Assembly: GCA_002470825.1 (NCBI GenBank) | Contig: DKOR01000020.1 | Location: 216-37,196, forward strand | Source of the DNA: Thiotrichaceae bacterium UBA7357 | Lineage (GTDB): Bacteria; Pseudomonadota; Gammaproteobacteria; Eutrophobiales; Eutrophobiaceae | DNA: 36,981 nucleotides | Reading direction: 5' to 3' | Shown here: positions 26,170 to 34,413 of the stretch, one piece after another | How positions within the stretch are numbered: the stretch's first letter is position 1 | Layout of the letters: every line of letters starts with the position of its first letter | Made by a program: the position numbers and the translations under genes | The notes under the pieces: model-generated | Told to the model about the DNA's origin: nothing | What the model saw: only the letters and a program-made list of their open reading frames with translations | The model's database searches: none

Positions 26170-26936
26170 AAAATACAGCAGTGTAGTTCAAAGTTGATAT
26201 CATTTTTAGATTGAACAGGTCTTAAATCGGTTGTTGATTCCTCCATGAAGCGTATTGTAAAACGGTGTTTACCACCACTAATCTCAGGATAATAACGGCT
26301 AGCAGTAGGTAAAAATACTCTAATCAGTTGGCAGGGTAATGATAAATCTAGAGGTCTTTGGTAAAAGCCAGTTTTCGCCTTTTCACTAACCGGGTGACTG
26401 CTATTTCTAACCATATCAAGGGCTATAGAGGTCGAATTTTTTATCGGCTCTAAGTCAGTCATCCATTTGATTAAGTCTTTCCTTCGGTTAGAACTGGACT
26501 GATTAAGCCAGTAATGAAATCTGGGTAAGTCAAAAGCACATGTTCCTCCCGGGATGCTTGTTCGCTGTTTTATGCTAGTTATTAATTCATCATCATTTAA
26601 TAGAATTCCTGGATGATAATCATTGTCACATAGTTCTGTTAATAGACCAGTCATATTATTATAGATAGAGTTTAATCTATTTTCATTTACACCAGGATTA
26701 TTCTTCAATGATATTAATATTGAAATATGTCGTTTCATTTCTTTTATTAATTCAGTTTTCAAATCAGATCTGTTTAATAAACCATTGATTTCGAGAAGTG
26801 ACTCAAGGATAGTTCTACAATCCCACTCAGATGCTTCTTGAGATCTAGAATTGATGAGATTGAATAGGTGTTCTAATCGAAGAAAGTTTCTCATTCTTTC
26901 ATTAAGAGGTTGTTCATATGCTATTTTGTTTTGCAT
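26166..26936 (-). CDS. zapD: Cell division protein ZapD
   Basis: ZapD (YacF) bundles FtsZ filaments by binding the FtsZ C-terminal peptide. The product of about 256 residues begins IAYEQPLNERMRNFLRLEHLF, like E. coli ZapD (its N-terminal EHPLNEKMR region), and contains TCAFDLPRFHYWLNQ and RFMEESTTDLRP near the C-terminus. Two in-frame ATGs two codons apart occur (26942 and 26936). I prefer the second because a GAG is 9 nt upstream and it gives the family-like MQ start. It lies between coaE and yacG. Confidence 0.93.
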   Translation of the reverse strand: MQNKIAYEQPLNERMRNFLRLEHLFNLINSRSQEASEWDCRTILESLLEINGLLNRSDLKTELIKEMKRHISILISLKNNPGVNENRLNSIYNNMTGLLTELCDNDYHPGILLNDDELITSIKQRTSIPGGTCAFDLPRFHYWLNQSSSNRRKDLIKWMTDLEPIKNSTSIALDMVRNSSHPVSEKAKTGFYQRPLDLSLPCQLIRVFLPTASRYYPEISGGKHRFTIRFMEESTTDLRPVQSKNDINFELHCCIL

Positions 26937-26949
26937 AATCATAATCTCA

Positions 26950-27564
26950 TTAGTATTTACTTAATTCAGACAATCTTAGATACTTCTTATGCAACATTTC
27001 TACTATATAATCAAGTTTTTCAATTTCAGTGTTGTTGTCGATAATATCGTCAGCATAATGTAAACGCTGCTTTCTGCTAGTCTGATTTTTAATAGTTTCT
27101 AATATATGTTTTATGGATGCTTTGTCTCTCTTCGCAGCCCGTATGAGTTGTGTTTTTTCTGTGACATCAATTAATAGAATACGATCAAATCTCTCTGTTG
27201 CTCGTGTTTCAATGAGCAAAGGAACAACAATCAAACAATACGGATAATTTATATTAGAGATCTCATCCGCTATCTCTTTATAAATAACAGGATGAACTAT
27301 ACTCTCTAACCTTTTTTTAGCCTCTGAGTCATTGAAAATGATATTTCTTAATTTTTGACGATGAATCTCTCCTCTCAAATCTAATATTTTTTTACCAAAT
27401 TCACTAATAATAGCATCTAAACAAGGTTTCCCAGGCGCCACTATTGACCTTGAGATAATATCAGAATCGATAATTGGTGTGCCAAGCGCATGAAATTTTG
27501 ATGTGATGGTCGATTTACCAGCACCAATGCCACCAGTTAATGCAACACTCAATATTTTTTTCAT
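26950..27564 (-). CDS. coaE: Dephospho-CoA kinase CoaE
   Basis: CoaE phosphorylates the 3'-hydroxyl of dephospho-CoA, the last step of coenzyme A synthesis. The 204-residue product has the P-loop GGIGAGKST at residues 11-19, then DSDIISR and ESIVHPVIYKEIADE. VVPLLIET, typical of the family, follows, and RAAKRDKA belongs to the lid region. Its length is normal. It starts 1 nt after pilD, so it shares the pil transcript. Confidence 0.96.
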   Translation of the reverse strand: MKKILSVALTGGIGAGKSTITSKFHALGTPIIDSDIISRSIVAPGKPCLDAIISEFGKKILDLRGEIHRQKLRNIIFNDSEAKKRLESIVHPVIYKEIADEISNINYPYCLIVVPLLIETRATERFDRILLIDVTEKTQLIRAAKRDKASIKHILETIKNQTSRKQRLHYADDIIDNNTEIEKLDYIVEMLHKKYLRLSELSKY

Positions 27565-27565
27565 C

Positions 27566-28444
27566 TCAAATTACAGCATTAAAGTAAGCTGACATTATAT
27601 ATGTACCCCACAACATGGAAACCCAACCAGCGGTGGCAAGATATGGACCGAATGGTATATTCATATTTCTGTTATATGATTTAAAAACTATCAATGAAAT
27701 ACCGATGACAGCCCCAACACAAGACGATAAAATTATTATTAAGGGAAGTAATTTCCAACCAAGCCATGCCCCTAATACGGCCAATAATTTGAAATCACCA
27801 TGGCCCATACCTTCCTTACCGGTAGCCAATTTGTATATAATATTGACAGACCAAAACGTACCATAACCCATTATGGCACCAAGAACGCTTGACTCAAGAT
27901 CTATAAATTCTTCAAAAATATTTACTATTATGCCAAGCCAAAGTAGCGGTAAGATAATATCATCAGGTAAGTATTGAGTATCAAAATCTATCATGCTTAA
28001 AACTATGAGTGACCAGGTTAAAATTACACCAAATAATGACTGAGTTGAAACTCCAAAATAGTATGCAACAATGGCTGCAGAAACCCCACTCACAATTTCA
28101 ACCAAAGGGTAGCGAACAGAAATATTGGTTTTACAATTACGGCATTTCCCTTTCAGGAAGAGGTAACTAATAACGGGAATATTTTCAAATGCCGAAATTT
28201 GGTGCTTACATTTTTGGCAGTGGGAACGTGGGATGAATAGATTAATCTTTGATTTATTTTTTTCAAGATTAGAATTATCTAGCTCAAGCAATTCGCAACA
28301 TTGTTCCTTCCAATCCCTTTCCATCATTACAGGCAATCTTAGTATTACAACATTCAAAAAACTACCAACCAATAGTCCTAAGACGAAAACAGAGACAAGA
28401 AAAAAACTCTGGGAAGCTATAAACAATTCAATAATATCTGACAC
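27566..28444 (-). CDS. pilD: Type IV prepilin peptidase PilD
   Basis: PilD is the membrane aspartyl protease that cleaves the leader of type IV prepilins and N-methylates the new end. The 292-residue product has about seven or eight membrane segments. Its cytoplasmic domain has the two CxxC pairs C76/C79 and C101/C104. The catalytic aspartates are expected at D152 (IDFDTQYLPD) and D216 (GMGHGDFKL). The N-terminal GSFLNVVILRLP is typical. It follows pilC after an 83-nt gap. Confidence 0.96.
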   Translation of the reverse strand: MSDIIELFIASQSFFLVSVFVLGLLVGSFLNVVILRLPVMMERDWKEQCCELLELDNSNLEKNKSKINLFIPRSHCQKCKHQISAFENIPVISYLFLKGKCRNCKTNISVRYPLVEIVSGVSAAIVAYYFGVSTQSLFGVILTWSLIVLSMIDFDTQYLPDDIILPLLWLGIIVNIFEEFIDLESSVLGAIMGYGTFWSVNIIYKLATGKEGMGHGDFKLLAVLGAWLGWKLLPLIIILSSCVGAVIGISLIVFKSYNRNMNIPFGPYLATAGWVSMLWGTYIMSAYFNAVI

Positions 28445-28487
28445 GAATAGTCTCGGTAAGTTGATATTCCATTAAATATTAATTAGC

Positions 28488-28514
28488 AGATTAAAAAACA
28501 TAATCTTTTTTTTT
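28488..28514 (+). terminator. Hairpin with T-run in the pilC-pilD gap (plus-strand orientation)
   Basis: Inverted arms AGATTA (28488-28493) and TAATCT (28501-28506) flank a 7-nt loop and are followed by a run of T residues to 28514. In plus orientation it looks like an intrinsic terminator, but the stem is short and AT-rich. The flanking genes are on the minus strand, so no plus-strand client gene is visible. Confidence 0.3.
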
Positions 28515-28527
28515 AGAGTTGTCGTTG

Positions 28528-29745
28528 TTAGACGACGGAACCCATTTTGAAGATTGGCAGGTACATGCCAATTACTATGCCACCGATAACGACACCTAGA
28601 AATGCCATAATTGCTGGTTCAAGTAGGCTGGTCAAGGATTCAACAGCATCATCAACTTCTTGTTCGTACCAATCGGCTACTTTACCTAGCATGGTATCAA
28701 TGGCACCAGATTCTTCACCGATAGCAACCATTTGTACAACCATGTTTGGAAATAAACCGCTGTCTCTCATAGATGCTTGAAGTTGTGTTCCTGTTGAAAC
28801 TTCATCTTTCATTTTCAACGTAGCATCATAATATACAATATTTCCACAAGCGCCAGCCACTGAAACCATAGCTTCGACCAAGGGCGTGCCAGCAGCAAAC
28901 ATAGTCTCTAATGTTCTGGCAAAACGTGCTATTGCTGCTTTTTCCATAACGTCGCCAATAACTGGAACTTTCAAAATGGCACGATCTAAAAAATGTTGAG
29001 CAGCAATGGACCTTTGTTTTAATTCTTTTAAACCGAAGACGGTACCCCCTATGACGCCAAAGATAATGTACCAATAATTAACAAACATATCTGATGTATC
29101 GACCAAAAACTGTGTTAACGCCGGTAATCCAGCACCAAAGTTCTCGAACATGGATGAAAATTGCGGAATTACAAATATCATTAGTATTGATACAACGATT
29201 ATTGCAGCAGCGATAACAGCTCCGGGATAAAATAAGGCTGATTTAATCTTTGATTTTAATGCTTCAGATTTTTCCATGTAGCCTGCAAGCTTATGTAAGA
29301 TAGCTTCTAGGATACCGGACTGCTCACCTGCCGCTACAAGACTACAATAAAGATCATCAAATTGAAGAGGATGCTGTTTTAATGCCTCTGTTAAACTATT
29401 GCCTGATTCAACATGTGCTTTAACCTGCAGAATTAAACTTTGCATGCTTGCATTCTCATGCCCACGGCCAACAATTTCAAAAGCTTGAACTAATGGCACA
29501 CCAGATGACATCATCGTTGCTAATTGGCGGCTAAAGACAGTAATATCTTTTGTACCTATTTTAGGTTTGCCTCCACCTAGTAAAGGCTTAGCTTTCTTTT
29601 TTACTTTTATAATTTGTATGCCTTGTTGTCTAAGTTTGACTTTGACTATTGAGTCAGACTGACCACTCATTTCTCCTTTTATACGTTTACCTGACTTATC
29701 CTTGCCCTCATATGTATAGAGACTAGATGTATTTGATTCAGCCAT
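28528..29745 (-). CDS. pilC: Type IV pilus inner-membrane platform protein PilC
   Basis: PilC is the polytopic platform protein that couples the PilB/PilT motors to pilin insertion and extraction. The 405-residue product contains an N-terminal cytoplasmic region (YTYEGKDKSGKRIKGEM), two T2SF-type repeats (first with FSRQLATMMSSGVPLVQAFE, second with FARTLETMFAAGTPLVEAM), and three membrane segments near 170-195, 215-240 and 375-400. This is the normal PilC architecture. It begins 5 nt after pilB. Confidence 0.96.
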   Translation of the reverse strand: MAESNTSSLYTYEGKDKSGKRIKGEMSGQSDSIVKVKLRQQGIQIIKVKKKAKPLLGGGKPKIGTKDITVFSRQLATMMSSGVPLVQAFEIVGRGHENASMQSLILQVKAHVESGNSLTEALKQHPLQFDDLYCSLVAAGEQSGILEAILHKLAGYMEKSEALKSKIKSALFYPGAVIAAAIIVVSILMIFVIPQFSSMFENFGAGLPALTQFLVDTSDMFVNYWYIIFGVIGGTVFGLKELKQRSIAAQHFLDRAILKVPVIGDVMEKAAIARFARTLETMFAAGTPLVEAMVSVAGACGNIVYYDATLKMKDEVSTGTQLQASMRDSGLFPNMVVQMVAIGEESGAIDTMLGKVADWYEQEVDDAVESLTSLLEPAIMAFLGVVIGGIVIGMYLPIFKMGSVV

Positions 29746-29750
29746 AATGA

Positions 29751-31469
29751 TTACTCTACAGTTACACGATTAACTTCAGAAAGACTAGTTAATCCATCAG
29801 CTGCTTTCATCAAGCCCGATCTTCTAATATCCCAAATACCTTCAGCCGCAGATTGATCTGCTAATTGAACTGCATTGGCCCCCTCAATTATTAACCGTTT
29901 CATGTCATCCGATATAGACATAACCTGATAAATTCCCGCTCGTCCTTTATAACCAGGGTTATCCTCAGTAACTTCACCGGGTTCAAATAAGCTAATACCT
30001 TTCTCGATCATACTATCAGGAAAGCCTTCGTCCTTTAACGCATCATCAGGCATTTCAAATGAAACTCGATTGTTTGGATTTAGACGTCTCAGCAGTCGTT
30101 GGGCTGTAATTAAATTTATACTCGTAGCGACAGCAAACGCTTGAACACCCATATCTTGCAATCGTGTCAGAGTTTGTGGCCCGTCATTAGTATGCAAGGT
30201 CGACATGACCATGTGCCCTGTTTGTGCTGCTTTTACAGCAATCGATGCTGTATTAATATCACGGACCTCACCTACCAAAATAATATCAGGATCCTGACGT
30301 AAGAAAGATTTTAATGCTTTTTCAAAAGACATTCCGGTTCGTTCATCAACTTGTACTTGATTAACACCAGCAAGGTTTATTTCAACAGGATCTTCTGCTG
30401 TAGAAATATTAATATCTGTGTTATTCAATATGTTAATGCCGGTATACAAAGAAACAGTCTTACCTGAACCTGTTGGACCAGTAACTAAAAACATGCCATA
30501 AGGTTTATGTAAATTCTTAAGAAATACTTCTTTCTGATGATCTTCATACCCCAACTGATCAATCTGAAGAGCTGCGGCATCTGAATCGAGAATACGCATA
30601 ACAGACTTCTCTCCAAATAGTGTTGGACAAGTACTGACACGAAAATCGATAGATTTTGTTTTAGACAATTTGAGTTTAATACGTCCATCTTGAGGTACGC
30701 GACGCTCAGAAACATCCAACCTAGACATCACTTTAATCCGTGCCGCAATTTTATTTGATAAACTCATCGGGGGTTTTGCAACTTCCATCAAAACTCCATC
30801 TATACGGAAACGAACGCGATATGTTTTTTCATAGGGTTCGAAATGGAGATCTGAAGCGCCTTTCTTGATTGCATCTAACAACACTTTATTGACGAAGCGG
30901 ACCACTGGTGCATCATCAATATCACCGTCATCTTGATCTTGGGGAACATCATCAGCAACTTCTAAATCATCAAGATCATCATAGTCTTCATCATCGGTCA
31001 TAGCGCTTAAATCGCCATCTTGCCCTTCAATTAGACGATCAATACGTTTTGTTATTTTATCTTCTTCAACAATGAGAGCATCTGTTATTAAACCTGTTGC
31101 AAATTTTATTTCATCCAGAGCTTGAATATTTGTGGGATCAGAAATTGCAACAGATAAACGTTTACCGCGCTTAAAAACGGGTAAAGCATGATGCTTCAAA
31201 ATAGTTTCATTCTTTATTAGATTGACAACATCAGGGTCGATTTCAAAAAGGTCAAGGTCTACTATTGGTGCGCCAAACTCTTGTGCGGCAGCCAATGCAA
31301 TATCAATACTGGAAACAAGTTTATTCTCGACTAAAAGACTAACAAAAATTTTTTTCTTTTTCTGTGCCTCTTCGAGCAAACTTCTTGCTTTTTCATCTTC
31401 TAATAAGCCATCAAGCACAAGTTTTCGGGCTAACCCGCTGAGATTTATTTTTTTTATTGAAGTGGACAT
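29751..31469 (-). CDS. pilB: Type IV pilus assembly ATPase PilB
   Basis: PilB is the hexameric cytoplasmic ATPase that powers pilus extension. The product of about 572 residues has an N-terminal MshEN/T2SSE-N domain (1-150) and an acidic linker (about 155-190). The ATPase core carries the Walker A motif GPTGSGKT (331-338), Walker B IILVGEVRD and the His box GHMVMSTLHTND. I chose ATG 31469 over TTG 31487 because it aligns with the usual short lead before LSGLARKLV. Unusually, the four cysteines of the family's zinc motif are absent (see findings). No pilA gene lies beside it. Confidence 0.95.
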   Translation of the reverse strand: MSTSIKKINLSGLARKLVLDGLLEDEKARSLLEEAQKKKKIFVSLLVENKLVSSIDIALAAAQEFGAPIVDLDLFEIDPDVVNLIKNETILKHHALPVFKRGKRLSVAISDPTNIQALDEIKFATGLITDALIVEEDKITKRIDRLIEGQDGDLSAMTDDEDYDDLDDLEVADDVPQDQDDGDIDDAPVVRFVNKVLLDAIKKGASDLHFEPYEKTYRVRFRIDGVLMEVAKPPMSLSNKIAARIKVMSRLDVSERRVPQDGRIKLKLSKTKSIDFRVSTCPTLFGEKSVMRILDSDAAALQIDQLGYEDHQKEVFLKNLHKPYGMFLVTGPTGSGKTVSLYTGINILNNTDINISTAEDPVEINLAGVNQVQVDERTGMSFEKALKSFLRQDPDIILVGEVRDINTASIAVKAAQTGHMVMSTLHTNDGPQTLTRLQDMGVQAFAVATSINLITAQRLLRRLNPNNRVSFEMPDDALKDEGFPDSMIEKGISLFEPGEVTEDNPGYKGRAGIYQVMSISDDMKRLIIEGANAVQLADQSAAEGIWDIRRSGLMKAADGLTSLSEVNRVTVE

Positions 31470-31517
31470 TACAGTATTCTTGACCAATTATTATCAAGTA
31501 GATATCTTAAATATTAG

Positions 31518-31523
31518 ATTATA
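31518..31523 (-). promoter_or_regulatory. Candidate -10 element for pilB
   Basis: On the minus strand this reads TATAAT, about 50 nt upstream of the pilB ATG at 31469. No good -35 hexamer is at the right distance, and I see no sigma54-type GG/GC pair. The call rests on the -10 match and position only. Confidence 0.3.
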
Positions 31524-31568
31524 TGACAGAAATAACCAACTGTTTTTACTGATAAATAGGGTTTAATT

Positions 31569-31592
31569 GTCTCAAAATATCTAAATTGAGAC
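31569..31592. repeat. Inverted repeat upstream of pilB
   Basis: The arms GTCTCAA (31569-31575) and TTGAGAC (31586-31592) are perfectly complementary across a 10-nt spacer. No T-run follows on either strand, so it is not a normal terminator. It lies about 100 nt upstream of the pilB start and could be a regulator site. Confidence 0.45.
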
Positions 31593-31809
31593 CATTTACT
31601 ATCAATTAACAGAAATCATCGACTAGGTTGTACCAAGCATTCCGAATACTCACCGTGACATCATTTCGAGAGTTTGTAACAACTGAGTTTCGTTTATTTT
31701 GTCCGAATGATAGGTATATTTTTATTTTTTTATTTAACGGTCACGTCACCTAGTAACGTATGCTTCTTGCTCTTTTCATATGAAATTAAACACTAACCTG
31801 GCATCTGTA

Positions 31810-32559
31810 CTATTCCATCCATATCATTGATGCTTGACGGCCGGTAACACCCTCACGACGGTATGAATAGAAGAGCTTGTTCATCCTATAAGTGCATAAC
31901 CCACATTCATAAATCTGATGAACCCCTGTTCTGTAGAGAATCGTTTTTACCATTTTAGTTAGATCACAATACCAGTGGTCTTCATTTTTTTTGGTAAAGG
32001 CAGTTTTGAGTATGGATTTTTTGTTTCGACATTGATCATACATGTCTTTACCAACTTCATAGTTATCGCTACTAATGCAAGGACCTATCCATACATATAT
32101 TGTGTTTGGTTTTGAAAATAAACGAATGGCTTTTTCAACAATTCCGCTAGAGATACCTCTCCAACCAGCATGTATTGCGGCAATTTTCGTGCCTCCTGCA
32201 TTGCAAAATAAAATAGGCACACAGTCTGCTGTGATGACAGTGCATGCAGTATTTTTTTCAATTGTATAACTACCATCAGCAGAAGCGGCAATAGTGTGAT
32301 TATCTACCATAATTATATTAGTACTATGTAATTGGTCTAACCAAACTGGATCAGAAGTTAAACTTAGATGTTGGGATAATATATCTCGGTTGTTTAAAAC
32401 GTTTTTCACATCGTCGCCCACATGCAATCCTAAATTTAATTCATCAAAAGGAGGAAGGCTGACACCACCTTTTCTCAGTGATATGCCTGCTCGCACATGC
32501 CTTGGCACAGGCCAATTCGCCCAAAGCCAAAGATTATATGACTGATTAGTCATAGTCAT
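31810..32559 (-). CDS. pgeF: Purine nucleoside phosphorylase / polyphenol oxidase family protein PgeF (YfiH)
   Basis: This is the YfiH/LACC1 family (laccase domain). Members have been shown to act on purine nucleosides, and E. coli PgeF (YfiH) has been linked to correcting amidation or editing of peptidoglycan precursors. The 249-residue product has the expected metal or active-site residues: the His in LDQLHSTN, the Cys in TADCVPILF and the His in AAIHAGWRG, plus GPCISSDNYEVG. It overlaps the end of rluD by 14 nt, a conserved pair. Two ATGs (32559 and 32553) are possible starts. Confidence 0.93.
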   Translation of the reverse strand: MTMTNQSYNLWLWANWPVPRHVRAGISLRKGGVSLPPFDELNLGLHVGDDVKNVLNNRDILSQHLSLTSDPVWLDQLHSTNIIMVDNHTIAASADGSYTIEKNTACTVITADCVPILFCNAGGTKIAAIHAGWRGISSGIVEKAIRLFSKPNTIYVWIGPCISSDNYEVGKDMYDQCRNKKSILKTAFTKKNEDHWYCDLTKMVKTILYRTGVHQIYECGLCTYRMNKLFYSYRREGVTGRQASMIWME

Positions 32560-33490
32560 CTAATGCGCCGATCAATACTAGAATATCATCAGGAAGTTTT
32601 GCAACAAACTTCATTTTCTCTTTGCTTATAGGATGTGTAAGTTCAAGAGAGGAGGCATGTAAAGCTTGGCGATTAAAATTGAGGATGAATTCTCGGAGTG
32701 AATAATCGACACCTTTTTGTATTGACTTATTATTTCCATAAACAGGATCACCAACAATTGGATGTTTCATGTGAGACATATGGACACGTATTTGATGTGT
32801 ACGCCCTGTTTCTAGTTGCACATGTAGGTGAGTATAATGTTGGTATCTTTTTATTACTCTGTAGTGAGTAGTTGCTGTTTTCCCGTTATTTATAACTGCC
32901 ATCTTAGTTCGTTGTTTTGGGTGTCTTCCAATTTTGTTTTCAATGGAGCCACCTGATGTTAGTTGACCGCAAACTATTGATTGATATTCACGCTTTATGT
33001 CTCGTTTTTGAAGTTGATTGACTAAATTCGTATGTGATTCGAGTGTGCGTGCAACAACTAAGACCCCCGTGGTTTCCTTGTCTAAACGATGAATGATCCC
33101 TGCTCGTGGAATAGCATCAAGGTTTTCATCAAAATTTAATAAGGCGTTAACTAATGTGTGATTAGGATTTCCAGCACCAGGATGTATTATTAAACCAGTT
33201 GGTTTGTTTATAATAATTAATGCTTCATCTTCATGCAGAATATCTAAGTAGATTGCTTCAGCTTGATGTTTTTCAATATTGTTAATACAAGTATTTATCA
33301 TGATGATGTCACCGACATGTACTTCAGAGCGCTGACTACAAGTTGATTCATTAATATTCACATCTCCAGATTTGATCCATGTTTGAATTCGAGAACGTGA
33401 GTATTCCGGAATCAGGTATGAAAGCGCTTTATCGAGGCGTTTGCCGGATAGTTCGTCTGGTATAATTAATTGTAATTGAAGTTTAGACAT
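32546..33490 (-). CDS. rluD: 23S rRNA pseudouridine(1911/1915/1917) synthase RluD
   Basis: RluD makes the pseudouridines of helix 69 in 23S rRNA. The 314-residue product has an N-terminal S4 RNA-binding domain (about 15-75, GKRLDKALSYLIPEYSRSR). The catalytic domain has the motif HRLDKETTG, where D137 is the expected nucleophile, followed by LETGRTHQIRVHM. Its divergent placement to bamD matches the conserved rluD/bamD arrangement. It leads a two-gene unit with pgeF. Confidence 0.95.
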   Translation of the reverse strand: MSKLQLQLIIPDELSGKRLDKALSYLIPEYSRSRIQTWIKSGDVNINESTCSQRSEVHVGDIIMINTCINNIEKHQAEAIYLDILHEDEALIIINKPTGLIIHPGAGNPNHTLVNALLNFDENLDAIPRAGIIHRLDKETTGVLVVARTLESHTNLVNQLQKRDIKREYQSIVCGQLTSGGSIENKIGRHPKQRTKMAVINNGKTATTHYRVIKRYQHYTHLHVQLETGRTHQIRVHMSHMKHPIVGDPVYGNNKSIQKGVDYSLREFILNFNRQALHASSLELTHPISKEKMKFVAKLPDDILVLIGALDDYD

Positions 33491-33513
33491 GTGTATGAAG
33501 CTTTGCCCTCATG

Positions 33514-33533
33514 ATAGGTTTGAGCTAACCTAT
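33514..33533. repeat. Inverted repeat in the rluD-bamD divergent region
   Basis: The arms ATAGGTT (33514-33520) and AACCTAT (33527-33533) are perfect complements around a 6-nt spacer, ending 5 nt before the bamD ATG. As RNA it would form a hairpin at the start of the bamD message; as DNA it could be an operator. It occupies the space where a Shine-Dalgarno would be. Confidence 0.5.
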
Positions 33534-33538
33534 AGTCT

Positions 33539-34309
33539 ATGCGACATTCAATAATTCTTTTACTAATTTTTATACTTTCGGGTTGTTCTCATTTCAAAGA
33601 TAAGGGTGATGATACTGATGGTTGGGATTCTCAACGCCTTTACATTGAGGCAAGAGGTGAGCTGGATAGTGGTTCATATAGTATAGCTATTGAATATTAT
33701 CAAAAATTGGAAGCTAAATTTCCATTTGGAATTCATGCAAAACAGGCGTTACTGGATTTAGCCTATGCTCATTACAAAGATGACGCTCCGGCTGCTTCAA
33801 TTGCAGCGAGTGATCGCTTTATTAAAATGTATCCTCAAAACGCACATGTTGATTATGCTTACTATTTGAAAGGTCTAACAAACTTTAATAGGAGCAAAGG
33901 TATTTTTCAGCGATATATGCCAACTGATGAGTCACAACGTGATACGGGCTCAGCACTTAGGGCCTTTGAGAACTTTTCAGAGCTTGTTGATAGGTTTCCC
34001 GAGAGTGAGTATGCAGAAGATTCATCCAAGCGGATGCGTTATTTACGAAACACCCTAGCAAAAAACGAAGTCCATGTTGCAAATTATTATATGCGCCGAG
34101 GAGCATTCATTGCTGCTGCTAACAGGGCAAGATATGTAATAGAAAATTATCCTAAGACACCTGCTGTGCCTGAAGCTTTGGTTGTTATGGCTAAAGCTTA
34201 CCGCATACTTGAGATGGATGAGCTCTCAAATGATGCGTTAAGAGTACTAAAGTTGAACCATCCGAACCATCCTGGACTCTATGAGGTTAAAGAAATTCAG
34301 ATAAACTAA
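33539..34309 (+). CDS. bamD: Outer membrane assembly lipoprotein BamD
   Basis: BamD is the essential lipoprotein of the Bam complex that folds beta-barrel proteins into the outer membrane. The 256-residue product has a short signal peptide with the lipobox LSGC (lipidated cysteine C16). A series of TPR helices follows, with recognisable segments YIEARGELDSGSYSIAIEYY, ALLDLAYAHYKDDAPAAS, and the BamD-typical RDTGSALRAFENFSELVDRFPESEY. The residue after the lipid cysteine is serine, compatible with outer-membrane sorting. It is divergent from rluD, 48 nt away. Confidence 0.95.
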   Translation: MRHSIILLLIFILSGCSHFKDKGDDTDGWDSQRLYIEARGELDSGSYSIAIEYYQKLEAKFPFGIHAKQALLDLAYAHYKDDAPAASIAASDRFIKMYPQNAHVDYAYYLKGLTNFNRSKGIFQRYMPTDESQRDTGSALRAFENFSELVDRFPESEYAEDSSKRMRYLRNTLAKNEVHVANYYMRRGAFIAAANRARYVIENYPKTPAVPEALVVMAKAYRILEMDELSNDALRVLKLNHPNHPGLYEVKEIQIN

Positions 34310-34313
34310 TAGG

Positions 34314-34358
34314 CACTCTATTTATCTTATGGTTTTTAATTCACTTATCAATAGAGTG
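34314..34358 (+). terminator. Possible hairpin between bamD and nadE
   Basis: The arms CACTCTAT (34314-34321) and ATAGAGTG (34351-34358) are perfect 8-bp complements with a 29-nt loop, starting 4 nt after the bamD stop. The following TTTC is a poor T-run, so termination is uncertain. It may instead separate or stabilise the two messages. Confidence 0.3.
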
Positions 34359-34413
34359 TTTCAATGTAAAGGCTAACATACTTAGCTCAATTTTTATTTA
34401 GATAGTATTCATT

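Larger units (their letters stand above)
31470..31809. other. 340-nt intergenic region between pgeF and pilB
   Basis: No convincing gene is present. Read on the minus strand, it should contain the end of the rluD-pgeF transcript and the pilB promoter. It holds a minus-strand TATAAT (31518-31523) without a good -35, and a 7-bp perfect inverted repeat at 31569-31592. I found no clear terminator after pgeF. Confidence 0.5.
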
